Shown here: piece by piece, positions 42,799 to 50,691 of the stretch
How the letters are laid out: each line of letters begins with the position of its first letter
Position numbering within the stretch: the first letter of the stretch is position 1
Assembly (NCBI RefSeq): GCF_000620625.1
Contig: NZ_JIAW01000019.1
Coordinates: 62,001 to 126,000 of the forward strand
Length of the DNA stretch: 64,000 bases
Source: Mycobacterium sp. URHB0044
Lineage (GTDB): Bacteria > Actinomycetota > Actinomycetes > Mycobacteriales > Mycobacteriaceae
Direction: 5' to 3'
Translations under genes and position numbers: made by a program
The notes under the pieces: generated by a model
What the model was told of the DNA's origin: nothing
Seen by the model: the letters and a program-made list of their open reading frames with translations, nothing else
Databases searched by the model: none

Positions 42799-43206
42799 TC
42801 ACGAGTGTTGCGCGGTACGGCGGGACGATTGAACGACGGTGCCGACGCGCTCAACCAGGACGGCCATCTCGTAGCCGATCTGGCCGATGTCGCAGGATCG
42901 GGTGGCCAGCGTCGCCAGGTTGGAACCGTCACCGACGCGCATGAGCAGCAGGTAGCCGTTCTCCATCTCGACGACGGACTGCATCACGTACCCGCCGTCG
43001 AAGAGTTGCGCGGCGCCGGTCGACAGGCTGGCCAGTCCGGACGCCACCGCGGCGAGCTGATCGGCTCGCTCGGTCGGCATGTGCTCGCTGGCGGCCATCA
43101 GCAGTCCGTCAGCCGACACCAGGATCGCGTGCGACACCCCGGCCACTTCGTTGGCGAACTTCGTCACCAACCAGTCGAGTGAGTCACGCTGGGTCGAACG
43201 GGTCAT
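42799..43206 (-). CDS. mfpD: MfpD, roadblock/LC7 domain protein
   Basis: 135 residues. The roadblock/LC7 fold is indicated by LDWLVTKFANEVAGVSHAILVSADGLLMAASEHMP and MENGYLLLMRVGDGSNLATLA. Proteins of this kind act as GTPase-activating or scaffold partners of the adjacent GTPase. The ATG overlaps the mfpE stop (4 nt), so it is translated together with the sensor kinase. Confidence 0.92.
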   Translation of the reverse strand: MTRSTQRDSLDWLVTKFANEVAGVSHAILVSADGLLMAASEHMPTERADQLAAVASGLASLSTGAAQLFDGGYVMQSVVEMENGYLLLMRVGDGSNLATLATRSCDIGQIGYEMAVLVERVGTVVQSSRRTAQHS

Positions 43207-46022
43207 TCGTCTTCTGTTCCTCTGGTTTCTCGGGCGTGGGCGCGGCCTGCGTGTACGCCGCCGAAGTGGTTGCCGATGCTGGCGCGCACGGCTTCCGGAT
43301 CTCGCGCGGGAAGGGCCGGTCGGCCGTCCGAACTCGGTTCCTCGATGCCATTCGAAGTCCCGTTCGTGCCGTTCGTATCTCCGTTGCGATGCCGACCATT
43401 GTGGTCATCGTCCTGGTCGGCGGCGCCGGGCACCAGCCGTGCACCGGGTTCGCGCATCGGCAGACCCTGCTCGGTATGCCGGGCGACGGGAGCTTCCTCG
43501 GCCGCGGCGGCCGCCTCCCAGCCCTTGTCCCACACCGTCTGCCAGTCCAGGTCGGTGCTTTGGGCGAGTTCGGTGGGATCGTCGATGAGCCATTCGGACA
43601 GCATCTTCTGGAAGATGGCGTCGTCGCTTCCTGCCGTCGATGTCGACGCCGCGGCCAGTTCTTCCGGGACCGGTTCCTGCACCGGGTGGACGCCGTTGGT
43701 CGGCGCGCTGGTGGCCTCAGCCCGCGCGGCGAAGAACGCCGCGGTGTTGGTGATCGGCTGACTGGGCCGCTCGACGGGCACCGCGGCCGGAGGCGGGCCC
43801 GCGTGCGTCGGCGCCACCGGCGTCTGCGCAGGCATGGAGTCCTCCGGCCACTCGTCCTCCTGCCACTCCGAAACCGGCTCGGGCTCGGATTCGGGCAGGA
43901 TCGGCGCAGCCGGGATGTCGGCGATGCCGCTCGCACCCGGATTGCGCTGCGGCAGAAGCGAAACCGGGATGTCGGCGTGGCCGTTGCGGTATTCCTCCGG
44001 GGCCGGAGGTTGGTAGCCGTTGTCGTCGACGTGCTCCTCGTCGAGGAACAGCGCGGTGGTGATGCCCGCGTGCGCATCGGCGGGCACGCCGTAATCCGGC
44101 GTCTCGACCGGCAGTGGCGCCGAACCTCGAATCAGCAGCTGGGCCGGAATGTAGACACCCGCGGTGGTGCCTGAATTCGGCTCCCCCGCGATGGTGCTGC
44201 GCAACCGGACGACCAGCCCGTGCTGCGCGGCCAGCCGGCCGACCACGAACAGGCCCATGTGACGAGCGGTGTACGGGTTGACCTCGCCACCGGACTGCAG
44301 CCGGGTGTTGGCCACGCGCAGATCGACTTCGGTCATGCCGAGGCCGATGTCGCTGACCTCGATGACCAGCCCGCCGTTGCCTGTGTGCACGGCCGACACC
44401 CGCACCTGCGAGATCGGCGGTGAGTAACGCAACGCGTTGTCCAGCAGTTCGGCCAGCATGTGGACGAGGTCACCGGCAACCACGCCGAGGATCTCGCTGT
44501 CCGGGGCGACCGCGGTGATCACCCGGGCGTAGTCCTCGACCTCGGAGGCCGCCGCGTTGATCACCGCGCCGACCGGAACGGGGGCGGCCTGTTCGCGCGG
44601 CACCCGCGACCCGGCCAGCACCAGCAGGTTCGCGCCGTTGCGGCGCATCCGGGCGGCGAGGTGGTCGAGGCGGAACAGGCTCTCCAGCCGTTCCGGATCG
44701 GCTTCGTCGCGTTCCAGCCGGTCGATGAGGGTCAGCTGCTGATCGACAAGCGACCGGCTGCGTCGCGACAGCGTCTCGAACATGTCGCCCACCTGCAGCT
44801 GCAGGGTCGCCTGCTCGCCGGCGAGTAGCACGGCCTGCTCGTGGAGTTCGTCGACGGCGTGGGCGACCTGCCCGACCTCCTCGGTGGTGTGCACGGGCAG
44901 CGGCTGTACGGGGTCGGGTGCGCCGCCCGAGCGCACCCTCTCCAGCTCCCGCGCCAGATCCTCGTGCGCGACCTTCAGGGCGCTATCCCGCAGCTTGCGC
45001 AGCGGGCGGACCAACGTGCGCGCGACCAGCATGACGATGAGCAGCGCGATGAGGATGGCCACGCCGACGATCACGGAGTCGCGGATGGCCTCGGTGCGCT
45101 TGGCGGCGGCCTGGTCCTCGACGGCGGTCGAGACCTGCCGGGTGGTCGAACCGATCACCTGACCGGCGACTTGGTTGGTCGCCTGCAGGGATTGGGTCAA
45201 CTCCGGATTGTTGACCAACGGCACCGCAGGGTCGGACATCATGGCCATCCGCTTGACCATCTCGGCCTGCAGCTTCTGGGCGTCGGGTGAACCGACTCCC
45301 AGTACCTGACTCATCCCGAACAGCGTGGACGGCTCGGTGCCGGCCAGCGTGATCATCGAGGTGCGCAGCTCGGGTTCGGCGAGCTCCGCGCCAAGGTTCA
45401 CCAGCAGCTGCTGCATCATCATCTGGCCGCGGGCGCCGATGGCACGGGACAGGCCGAGCGTCTCGGCCCGGATCTGCTCGTCGTCGACGCGCACCGACCC
45501 GTTGATCGCGTCCTCGGCGGTGAGCAGGATCGGTGCGTAGCTGGTGATCCTGTCGCGCAGGCTGATGCCGTTGGCGGTGACCTTGTCCAACAACGCCTGC
45601 CCGCCCTGCAGCAGCACGGAGACGCCCTTGCCCACGTCCGGTACGACGTCGGTGTCGGCCAGCCGACTCTGCAGATTGCGCTTGTTGTCGTCGAACGTGG
45701 TGAGCGCGGTCTGGACGTCACCCCCCGTGGAGTTCGCCAGCAGCGCGCCCTCCAGCGCCGCCATGTAGTCCACGATCGCGGGGACCATCTCGGCGCGGTC
45801 GGCGGCCAGGCGGAGGTCTCTTGCGTCAGTCCAGCCGGAGTACACGCGCAAGCCACCGAAGGTGCCTGCCAAAAGCAGCGGCACTAATACGATCGCAAAC
45901 ACTTTCCATCGAACCGGCCAATTGCTCACCGACCATCTCGATGGCCGCTTGGCGGGTGGTGGCACATTACTCCCGAATTCGGTCGCCGTAGCGACTCGTG
46001 GTTGCTGCGCAAACGCGGTCAT
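43203..46022 (-). CDS. mfpE: MfpE, nitrate/nitrite-sensing type sensor histidine kinase
   Basis: A 939-residue membrane sensor, first gene of the mfp operon. TM1 is about 37-58 and TM2 about 305-327, with an extracytoplasmic NIT-type all-helical domain between. A HAMP-like segment (ARTLVRPLRKLRDSALKVA) follows, then a dimerisation helix with the likely phospho-acceptor in LFRLDHLAARMRRNGANLL. The HATPase domain (about 520-640) has the N-box LLDNALRYSPP and DIGLGM. A Pro/Glu-rich disordered tail of ~270 residues completes it. No cognate response regulator is present; the partners are the three downstream conservon proteins. Confidence 0.92.
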   Translation of the reverse strand: MTAFAQQPRVATATEFGSNVPPPAKRPSRWSVSNWPVRWKVFAIVLVPLLLAGTFGGLRVYSGWTDARDLRLAADRAEMVPAIVDYMAALEGALLANSTGGDVQTALTTFDDNKRNLQSRLADTDVVPDVGKGVSVLLQGGQALLDKVTANGISLRDRITSYAPILLTAEDAINGSVRVDDEQIRAETLGLSRAIGARGQMMMQQLLVNLGAELAEPELRTSMITLAGTEPSTLFGMSQVLGVGSPDAQKLQAEMVKRMAMMSDPAVPLVNNPELTQSLQATNQVAGQVIGSTTRQVSTAVEDQAAAKRTEAIRDSVIVGVAILIALLIVMLVARTLVRPLRKLRDSALKVAHEDLARELERVRSGGAPDPVQPLPVHTTEEVGQVAHAVDELHEQAVLLAGEQATLQLQVGDMFETLSRRSRSLVDQQLTLIDRLERDEADPERLESLFRLDHLAARMRRNGANLLVLAGSRVPREQAAPVPVGAVINAAASEVEDYARVITAVAPDSEILGVVAGDLVHMLAELLDNALRYSPPISQVRVSAVHTGNGGLVIEVSDIGLGMTEVDLRVANTRLQSGGEVNPYTARHMGLFVVGRLAAQHGLVVRLRSTIAGEPNSGTTAGVYIPAQLLIRGSAPLPVETPDYGVPADAHAGITTALFLDEEHVDDNGYQPPAPEEYRNGHADIPVSLLPQRNPGASGIADIPAAPILPESEPEPVSEWQEDEWPEDSMPAQTPVAPTHAGPPPAAVPVERPSQPITNTAAFFAARAEATSAPTNGVHPVQEPVPEELAAASTSTAGSDDAIFQKMLSEWLIDDPTELAQSTDLDWQTVWDKGWEAAAAAEEAPVARHTEQGLPMREPGARLVPGAADQDDDHNGRHRNGDTNGTNGTSNGIEEPSSDGRPALPARDPEAVRASIGNHFGGVHAGRAHARETRGTEDE

Positions 46023-46327
46023 TGCGGCCCGGCCGTGCTACCCGCGCTTGGTCGGCATTTCATTGATCGCGCTTCATTCATAAGGCTTCCTACTGCTCTT
46101 TGCCCACACGTGGGCAGGCGTGGTCCGCCCGGCAATTGGTCGAGTATGACAGCGATCAGCAACCGTTTCCACAATTCTTACTGAACAGACAGAGTTCGTG
46201 ACCGAGGTGTTGCGAAGTCGTGTGCTATACGAGCAAATGCGGTTGCGGCCATGCGTCGGGAATCAGCCAAACCGAGCGTATGGTCGCTGTGTTCGAATCA
46301 GTCATCGCCGCGGTGGGAGGGGACAGC
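46023..46327. promoter_or_regulatory. Intergenic region upstream of mfpE with a palindrome
   Basis: 305 nt with no gene. The notable element is TGCCCACACGTGGGCA (46101-46116), with 7-bp perfect arms around AC, 79 nt upstream of the mfpE start, a candidate operator. TATACG (about 46223-46228) may serve as a -10 for the rightward small gene. Local GC is lower than average around 46080-46200. Confidence 0.45.
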
Positions 46328-46486
46328 ATGCCCGAGAACGAGAAGTTTCAGGTAGATCCGTCGGATGACCCAGCCCCCCGCGTAGGCGGCCACAGGCTGC
46401 CGGACGACGCCGACGGGCCCCACCCGCTCGCCGATCCCGCCAACGATCCCACTCCCGGTGTGCCCGGCCACGCGAAGGACGATTGA
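46328..46486 (+). CDS. Small acidic/proline-rich protein of unknown function (52 aa)
   Basis: The ATG is preceded by GGGAGGGG at about 8 nt, a strong ribosome site. The 52-residue product is hydrophilic and predicted disordered, rich in Asp and Pro, with two related segments, SDDPAPRVGGH and NDPTPGVPGH. It has no signal peptide, membrane segment or recognised domain. It lies between divergent mfpE and trmL. Coding status rests on the ribosome site and on composition typical of small mycobacterial proteins. Confidence 0.55.
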   Translation: MPENEKFQVDPSDDPAPRVGGHRLPDDADGPHPLADPANDPTPGVPGHAKDD

Positions 46487-46540
46487 GGTCCTGCGCTCGA
46501 CCCATTTAGTGCGACGCTGAGCAGCGGGGGAAACCGCGTC

Positions 46541-47005
46541 GTGTTCAAAGTGCTGTTCTTCTCGCCTCGGATCGCGCCCAACACCGGTAATGCGATCCGG
46601 ATGGTGGCCGCCACCGGATGCGAGTTGCATCTCGTCGAACCGCTGGGCTTCGACCTGTCCGAGCCGAAGCTCCGTCGCGCCGGTCTGGACTACCACGACC
46701 TCGCGTCGGTGACCGTGCACGCCGACCTGCCGAGCGCGTGGGCCGCGCTGGCGCCGGCGCGGGTGTTCGCGTTCACCGCGCACGCCGGATCGTGGTTCGC
46801 CGACGTGGACTACCGACCGGGTGACGTGTTGATGTTCGGTCCCGAGCCGACCGGTCTGGACGCCGAAACGTTGGCCGACCCACACGTCACCGCGCAGGTG
46901 CGCATCCCGATGCTGGACGGTAGGCGGTCGTTGAATCTGTCCAACGCCGCCGCCGTCGCGGTGTACGAGGCGTGGCGCCAGCAGGGTTTCACCGGCGCGA
47001 TCTAA
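46541..47005 (+). CDS. trmL: tRNA (cytidine(34)-2'-O)-methyltransferase, SPOUT family
   Basis: A 154-residue SpoU/SPOUT methyltransferase that 2'-O-methylates the wobble base of certain leucine tRNAs. Motif 1 is PNTGNAIRMVAATG, motif 2 LMFGPEPTGLD and motif 3 IPMLDGRRSLNLSNAAAVAVYEAW, giving the trefoil-knot SAM site. The GTG start at 46541 follows GGGGG. Rv3366 position. Convergent with the nitroreductase gene, one base apart. Confidence 0.92.
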   Translation: MFKVLFFSPRIAPNTGNAIRMVAATGCELHLVEPLGFDLSEPKLRRAGLDYHDLASVTVHADLPSAWAALAPARVFAFTAHAGSWFADVDYRPGDVLMFGPEPTGLDAETLADPHVTAQVRIPMLDGRRSLNLSNAAAVAVYEAWRQQGFTGAI

Positions 47006-47006
47006 C

Positions 47007-47648
47007 TCACCACGTGTTCCAGTGGGTGAGCTGCTCGGCGGGCAGGCGCTTGGCCGGCCGGAAGTCGGTGCCCTTGGTGTAGGCGATGGGAAAGAGGCCG
47101 CCTTGGGAGTACTTGTCGAACGGGATGCCCAGGATCTCGGCGGCCTGCTTCTCGCCGTCGCCCAACAGGTGCAGTGTCGTCCAGGCCGATCCGAGCCCAC
47201 GCGACCGCAGCGCCAGCATGAAGCTCCACACCGCGGGCAGCAGTGACCCCCAGAACGATGCGCTCAACGCCGCCGGGGCGCCGTCGGGGCGACCCTCCAG
47301 GCACGGGATCATCATCACCGGAACCTCGTGCAGGTGGTCGTTGAGGTACTTCGCGGAGTCGACGACCAGCGGCATCCGTTCGTCACGGCTGTCGCCGTAC
47401 TCGGGCTTGGGTAGGTCCAGATACGACGACGCCGCCGTGCGGTAGATGTCGGCGAGCGCCTTCTTCTCGTCGGCGTCGTCGACGAAGACGAACTGCCACC
47501 CCTGCGCGTTCGAGCCCGTCGGCGCCTGCAGTGCCAGATCGAGACACTCCAGCAAAACCTCGCGGGGCACCGGCTTTTCGAAGTCGAGGCGCTTGCGCAC
47601 CGAGCGGGTAGTGGTCAGGAGTTCGTCGACAGAAAGGTTCAAGGTCAC
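47007..47648 (-). CDS. Nitroreductase family oxidoreductase
   Basis: A 213-residue FMN-dependent nitroreductase-fold protein (Rv3368c position). RSVRKRLDFEKPVP at the N-terminus is the FMN-phosphate loop and QAPTGSNAQGWQFVFVDD the flavin-binding segment. LGSAWTTLHLL and FPIAYTKGTDFRPAKR complete the fold. Substrate unknown. Divergent from the PPOX gene with only 23 nt between starts. Confidence 0.9.
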   Translation of the reverse strand: MTLNLSVDELLTTTRSVRKRLDFEKPVPREVLLECLDLALQAPTGSNAQGWQFVFVDDADEKKALADIYRTAASSYLDLPKPEYGDSRDERMPLVVDSAKYLNDHLHEVPVMMIPCLEGRPDGAPAALSASFWGSLLPAVWSFMLALRSRGLGSAWTTLHLLGDGEKQAAEILGIPFDKYSQGGLFPIAYTKGTDFRPAKRLPAEQLTHWNTW

Positions 47649-47671
47649 TTTTCGAGGCTACATTCGCAGGC

Positions 47672-48085
47672 ATGAGTGCTGAGCTGACACCAGAAGTCAT
47701 CGATCGACTGACCGCCGACCACTACGGCTGGCTCACCACCGTCGCGAAGTCCGGTCAGCCCGTCCCGCGGTTGATCTGGTTCTACTTCGACGGCTCCACG
47801 CTGAGCGTGTACACGACGCCCGGCGCCGCGAAGGTCGCGCACGTGCAGCGCCACCCCCGGGTGAGCCTCAACTTGGACTCCGACGGCAACGGCAGCGGCA
47901 TCATCGTGGTCGGCGGCGAGGCGACCATCGACGCCACCGACGTGGACTGCCGCACCGACGAGCCGTACTGGGCGAAGTACAAGGAGTCGGCCGACAAGTT
48001 CGGCTTGACCGACGCGATGGGGAACTACAGCACCCGCCTGCGGATCGCCATCGACAAGGTGTGGACGACGCCCACGGAGGGCTAG
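47672..48085 (+). CDS. PPOX-class F420/FMN-dependent oxidoreductase
   Basis: A 137-residue split-barrel flavin/deazaflavin enzyme (Rv3369 position). DHYGWLTTVAKSGQPVPRLIWFYFDGSTL is the family's N-terminal signature, and KVAHVQRHPRVSLNLDSDG, VVGGEATI and RIAIDKVWTTP follow. It is the last backbone gene before the accessory block; in M. tuberculosis dnaE2 comes next. Convergent with an SDR gene. Confidence 0.9.
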   Translation: MSAELTPEVIDRLTADHYGWLTTVAKSGQPVPRLIWFYFDGSTLSVYTTPGAAKVAHVQRHPRVSLNLDSDGNGSGIIVVGGEATIDATDVDCRTDEPYWAKYKESADKFGLTDAMGNYSTRLRIAIDKVWTTPTEG

Positions 48086-48088
48086 AGC

Positions 48089-48817
48089 TCAGACCTGTGC
48101 CAGTCCGCCGTCGACGCAGAGTTCCGCGCCGGCCACGAAACTGCTTTCCTCACTTGCCAAGAACAGCGCCGCGGCGGCGACCTCGTCTGCGCGTCCCAGC
48201 CGACCCAGCGGAATCGCCGCGGTCAACGCATCACGGACCTCGTCGGAGGCAGCGCTGAACATCGCGGTATCGGTTGGACCTGGACTGACCACGTTCACCC
48301 TGATGCCTCGCGACGCCAATTCGGTTGTCCACGTGCGGGCCAGCGCCCGCACCGCAGCCTTGCTGGCTCCGTACACGCCGTAGCCGGCGGTGCCGAGGTC
48401 GCCGGCAATGGAGCCGACGAGGACGATGGTGCCTCCGCTGTTCATGAGCGGCAGCGCGGTCTGCACTGCGAAGAGCAGTGACCGGACGTTGAGCCCGATG
48501 TGGCGGTCGAAGTGCTCCTCGCTGATCTCGTCGATGCTGCTTGGCTCGGAGATGCCCGCGTTGACGACGAGGACGTCGATGCGTCCGGCCTGTGTGCGGA
48601 CCGCATCGACGGCGGTGCGAAGGTCGGACAGTTGGCTGGCGTCGGCGACGATCGCGTGCGCCTCGCCGATGTCTTCGAGTGCCTGGTCCAAGTCGTGTTG
48701 GCGTCGGCCGGTGAGGTAGACGTCGGCGCCTTCGGCGGCGAAACGTTCGGAGATGGCCAGGCCAATGCCACGTGCGCCGCCGATCACTAGCGCCACTTTG
48801 TCGGTGAGTCGGGTCAT
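48089..48817 (-). CDS. Short-chain dehydrogenase/reductase
   Basis: A 242-residue classical SDR. GGARGIGLA (residues 13-21) binds the cofactor, NAG lies in LVVNAGIS, the catalytic Ser in LVGSIAG and YGASK follow, and it ends AELCVDGGLAQV. The residue after beta-2 is TGRRQH, suggesting NADP(H). Divergent from an HxlR-type regulator across an 82-nt region with a perfect palindrome, a common arrangement for electrophile- or quinone-responsive reductases. Substrate unknown. Confidence 0.88.
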   Translation of the reverse strand: MTRLTDKVALVIGGARGIGLAISERFAAEGADVYLTGRRQHDLDQALEDIGEAHAIVADASQLSDLRTAVDAVRTQAGRIDVLVVNAGISEPSSIDEISEEHFDRHIGLNVRSLLFAVQTALPLMNSGGTIVLVGSIAGDLGTAGYGVYGASKAAVRALARTWTTELASRGIRVNVVSPGPTDTAMFSAASDEVRDALTAAIPLGRLGRADEVAAAALFLASEESSFVAGAELCVDGGLAQV

Positions 48818-48849
48818 GTTTTCCGTCCTTCGAGAGTTCCCAAAGCAAC

Positions 48850-48866
48850 GGTATACGTCGTATACC
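48850..48866. promoter_or_regulatory. 17-bp perfect palindrome between SDR and HxlR genes (probable HxlR operator)
   Basis: GGTATACGTCGTATACC: 7-bp perfect arms around GTC, centred between the divergent SDR start (48817) and the HxlR start (48900). A second AT-rich partial repeat, CACTAGATATAGCG, lies just downstream and includes a -10-like TAGCGT (48890-48895), placing the start of transcription on or beside the HxlR initiation codon. Confidence 0.7.
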
Positions 48867-48899
48867 TAGTTTCAAGTACGCACTAGATATAGCGTAGAT

Positions 48900-49289
48900 A
48901 TGTGCGACTATATCGGCATGACCGATATCAGTGATCCAGCACTGTGTGATGCCCAACGGGCCCGTTTTGCGCTCGACGAGGTCGCCACCAAATGGTCAGT
49001 CATGATCCTGACGGTCCTGTGCCCGCAGCCGGCACGGTTCAACGAGATCATGCGGCGCCTGGATGGAATCACCCACAAGGCACTCTCCGATGCGCTCAAG
49101 CGGTTGCAGCGCAACGGCCTCGTGCACCGCACGGTGCTCCCCACCACGCCCGTCGGCGTCGAATACCGGATCACCCCACTCGGACTGTCGCTACAAGAGC
49201 CCTTCGACGCCCTTTATGCCTGGGCAACTCAACACGCATCGGAAATCGAACGCGCCCAAGCTGATTTCGACAGCGCACGCGACGGCTGA
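48900..49289 (+). CDS. HxlR family transcriptional regulator
   Basis: 129 residues. The winged helix occupies most of the protein: CDAQRARFALDEVATKWSVMIL, then RFNEIMRRLDGITHKALSDALKRLQRNGLVHRTV and VEYRITPLGLSL, the canonical HxlR signature. Two starts are possible, 48900 (MCDYIG, apparently leaderless, with a Cys at position 2) and 48918. The HxlR family often senses electrophiles through an N-terminal Cys. It is divergent from an SDR with a shared palindrome. The stop lies 11 nt before the dnaE2-end repeat. Confidence 0.88.
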   Translation: MCDYIGMTDISDPALCDAQRARFALDEVATKWSVMILTVLCPQPARFNEIMRRLDGITHKALSDALKRLQRNGLVHRTVLPTTPVGVEYRITPLGLSLQEPFDALYAWATQHASEIERAQADFDSARDG

Positions 49290-49299
49290 GTCCTTCAAT

Positions 49300-49364
49300 T
49301 ACCTGAAGTCCCTCGACTTGGACATCACCCGCATGTCGAGCCTGCTCAACCGGTCGGCGACGAC
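49300..49364 (-). repeat. Direct repeat copy 1: displaced dnaE2 3' end (left island boundary)
   Basis: 65 bp identical at 63 positions to the true dnaE2 3' end at 61733-61797 and in the same orientation. On the minus strand it still reads VVADRLSRLDMRVMSKSRDFR followed by a stop (TAA here, TAG in dnaE2); the only residue change is K to R. Homology ends abruptly at both sides. It is a remnant of a dnaE2 gene end and marks the left edge of the 12.4-kb accessory segment. Confidence 0.9.
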
Positions 49365-49447
49365 GGCTACGCCATGACCTTCTCGCCATGGTCGAAACCA
49401 TCGCGTTCGTCGCACCGGGTCCGTCCGGAGGTAAGGAATCCGAAATG

Positions 49448-49609
49448 ATTGCCGTACAACCGATTTAACACTTTCTCAGCCGCAGACCGCCCAGCCAGGG
49501 CTGGATCGGTGAGTGTCGAGTCGAATGGCCACCAGGACTCCTCCTGACCGCAGCCGTCAGCGGCCGCCGCCTTCGCGTGGTCAAAGGTGAGTTCGTCGGC
49601 ATACAGCAT
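49448..49609 (-). pseudogene. Remnant of a Hyi-type TIM-barrel isomerase gene
   Basis: On the minus strand, MLYADELTFDHAKAAAADG ... SWWPFDSTL repeats the N-terminal region of the intact isomerase at 50692-51492 (MLYAHEPPLDRAKAAVADG ... FWWPFDSTV). It also shares a 21-nt identical stretch (49515-49535 with 51362-51382). After ~35 codons the similarity is lost and no barrel residues follow. It is a truncated duplicate or a remnant of an earlier copy, next to the dnaE2-end repeat. Confidence 0.75.
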
Positions 49610-49615
49610 CGCTCC

Positions 49616-50434
49616 TCAACCAGCTCGTTGGGTGAAGCCGCCATCCACCATCAATTCCACTCCGGTGATGTATGCGGCCGCATCGGAAGCGAGAAATGCC
49701 GCGGCATTGGCGACGTCGAAGGGGTTGCCGTAACGGCCGAGTGGGATCGTCGCTTCGCGCTTGGCTCGCAGGCTCGCTGCGTCGACGTTTCCGAATACCG
49801 CCCCGTACCCGTCGTCTGTGGTCGCGCTCTGCATGGGGGTGTCGATGACACCGGGATGGATGGAGTTGGCGCGAATTCCCGCGGCTGCGTACTGCATGGC
49901 GATCGTCCGAGTGAATGCTGGGATGGCTCCCTTGGTTGTCGCGTAGGCGATCATCGGGAGCCCGGTGTAGCGGTACCCGGACATGGAACCGATATTGGTG
50001 ATCACCCCGTAGCGTTGTGCCTCCATGATGGGCAGCACGTACTTGGCGGTCAAGAACAGCGCCTTGAGATTGACCGTGACCACTAGGTCCCATGTCTCCT
50101 CAGACAGTTCGACTGGTCCACCGGTCCGCACTATCCCGATGTTGTTGTGCAGCACGCTAATTGCGCCGCCGAAGGAATCCCTGCAGCGATCGACCATGGA
50201 CGCCACTTCGCCGGCCTTGGTCAGGTCCCCAACGAAGATCTCGGCGACCCCTCCCTCACCGCGTATTTGGTTCTGCGTTTCTGCCGCGGACTCCTCGTTC
50301 ACGTCCGCCACCAGAACCCGGGCACCTTCGCGCGCATAGGTGAGCGCGGCTGCCCGCCCGTTGCTCATGCCATCTCCGAGCGAACCGCCGCCGGCGACGA
50401 TGACCACCCTGTCGACTAGGCGTTGGGTCACCAT
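49616..50434 (-). CDS. Short-chain dehydrogenase/reductase
   Basis: A 272-residue SDR with an extended cofactor motif, GGGSLGDGMSNGRA, in place of the simple TGxxxGxG; this variant occurs in an SDR subgroup. NNIG replaces NNAG, the catalytic Ser is in NIGSMSG and Tyr/Lys in YATTK; it ends VELMVDGGFTQRAG. ATG 50434 (MVTQRLVDRVV) is chosen because AGGGG precedes it; upstream residues look non-coding. Distal gene of the leftward catabolic transcript of the island, 257 nt after the isomerase gene. Confidence 0.87.
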   Translation of the reverse strand: MVTQRLVDRVVIVAGGGSLGDGMSNGRAAALTYAREGARVLVADVNEESAAETQNQIRGEGGVAEIFVGDLTKAGEVASMVDRCRDSFGGAISVLHNNIGIVRTGGPVELSEETWDLVVTVNLKALFLTAKYVLPIMEAQRYGVITNIGSMSGYRYTGLPMIAYATTKGAIPAFTRTIAMQYAAAGIRANSIHPGVIDTPMQSATTDDGYGAVFGNVDAASLRAKREATIPLGRYGNPFDVANAAAFLASDAAAYITGVELMVDGGFTQRAG

Positions 50435-50691
50435 CTCAACGCCCCTGAGACCGCGGACGTGACCGCGGGGCCACGGGGCTGGTGGGTGCGGCCATACCAC
50501 CATTCTCTTGGCAGTTCTATCAATGTGGCCACAGTCGATTCTCCTTCGCCATCGGCCCACTGGGGCGGTGCCATCTCAGTTGTTCGGCGTGCTGCGAGTG
50601 GTATTCGCCGATGGCGTAGCAGCCGACAGGAGATTCCTCGATCTCTCTGACGAGCCAGGCGGCCAGTTTCCGGCAGCGAGGGCCGACGGCG
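50435..50691. other. Gap between SDR and isomerase genes, nothing recognised
   Basis: 257 nt. Several short frames are open, but none has a ribosome site, a recognisable domain or consistent codon bias. A minus-strand stretch reading KLAAWLVREIEESPVG looks protein-like but belongs to no family I know and has no start. It may be decayed coding sequence. Confidence 0.3.
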
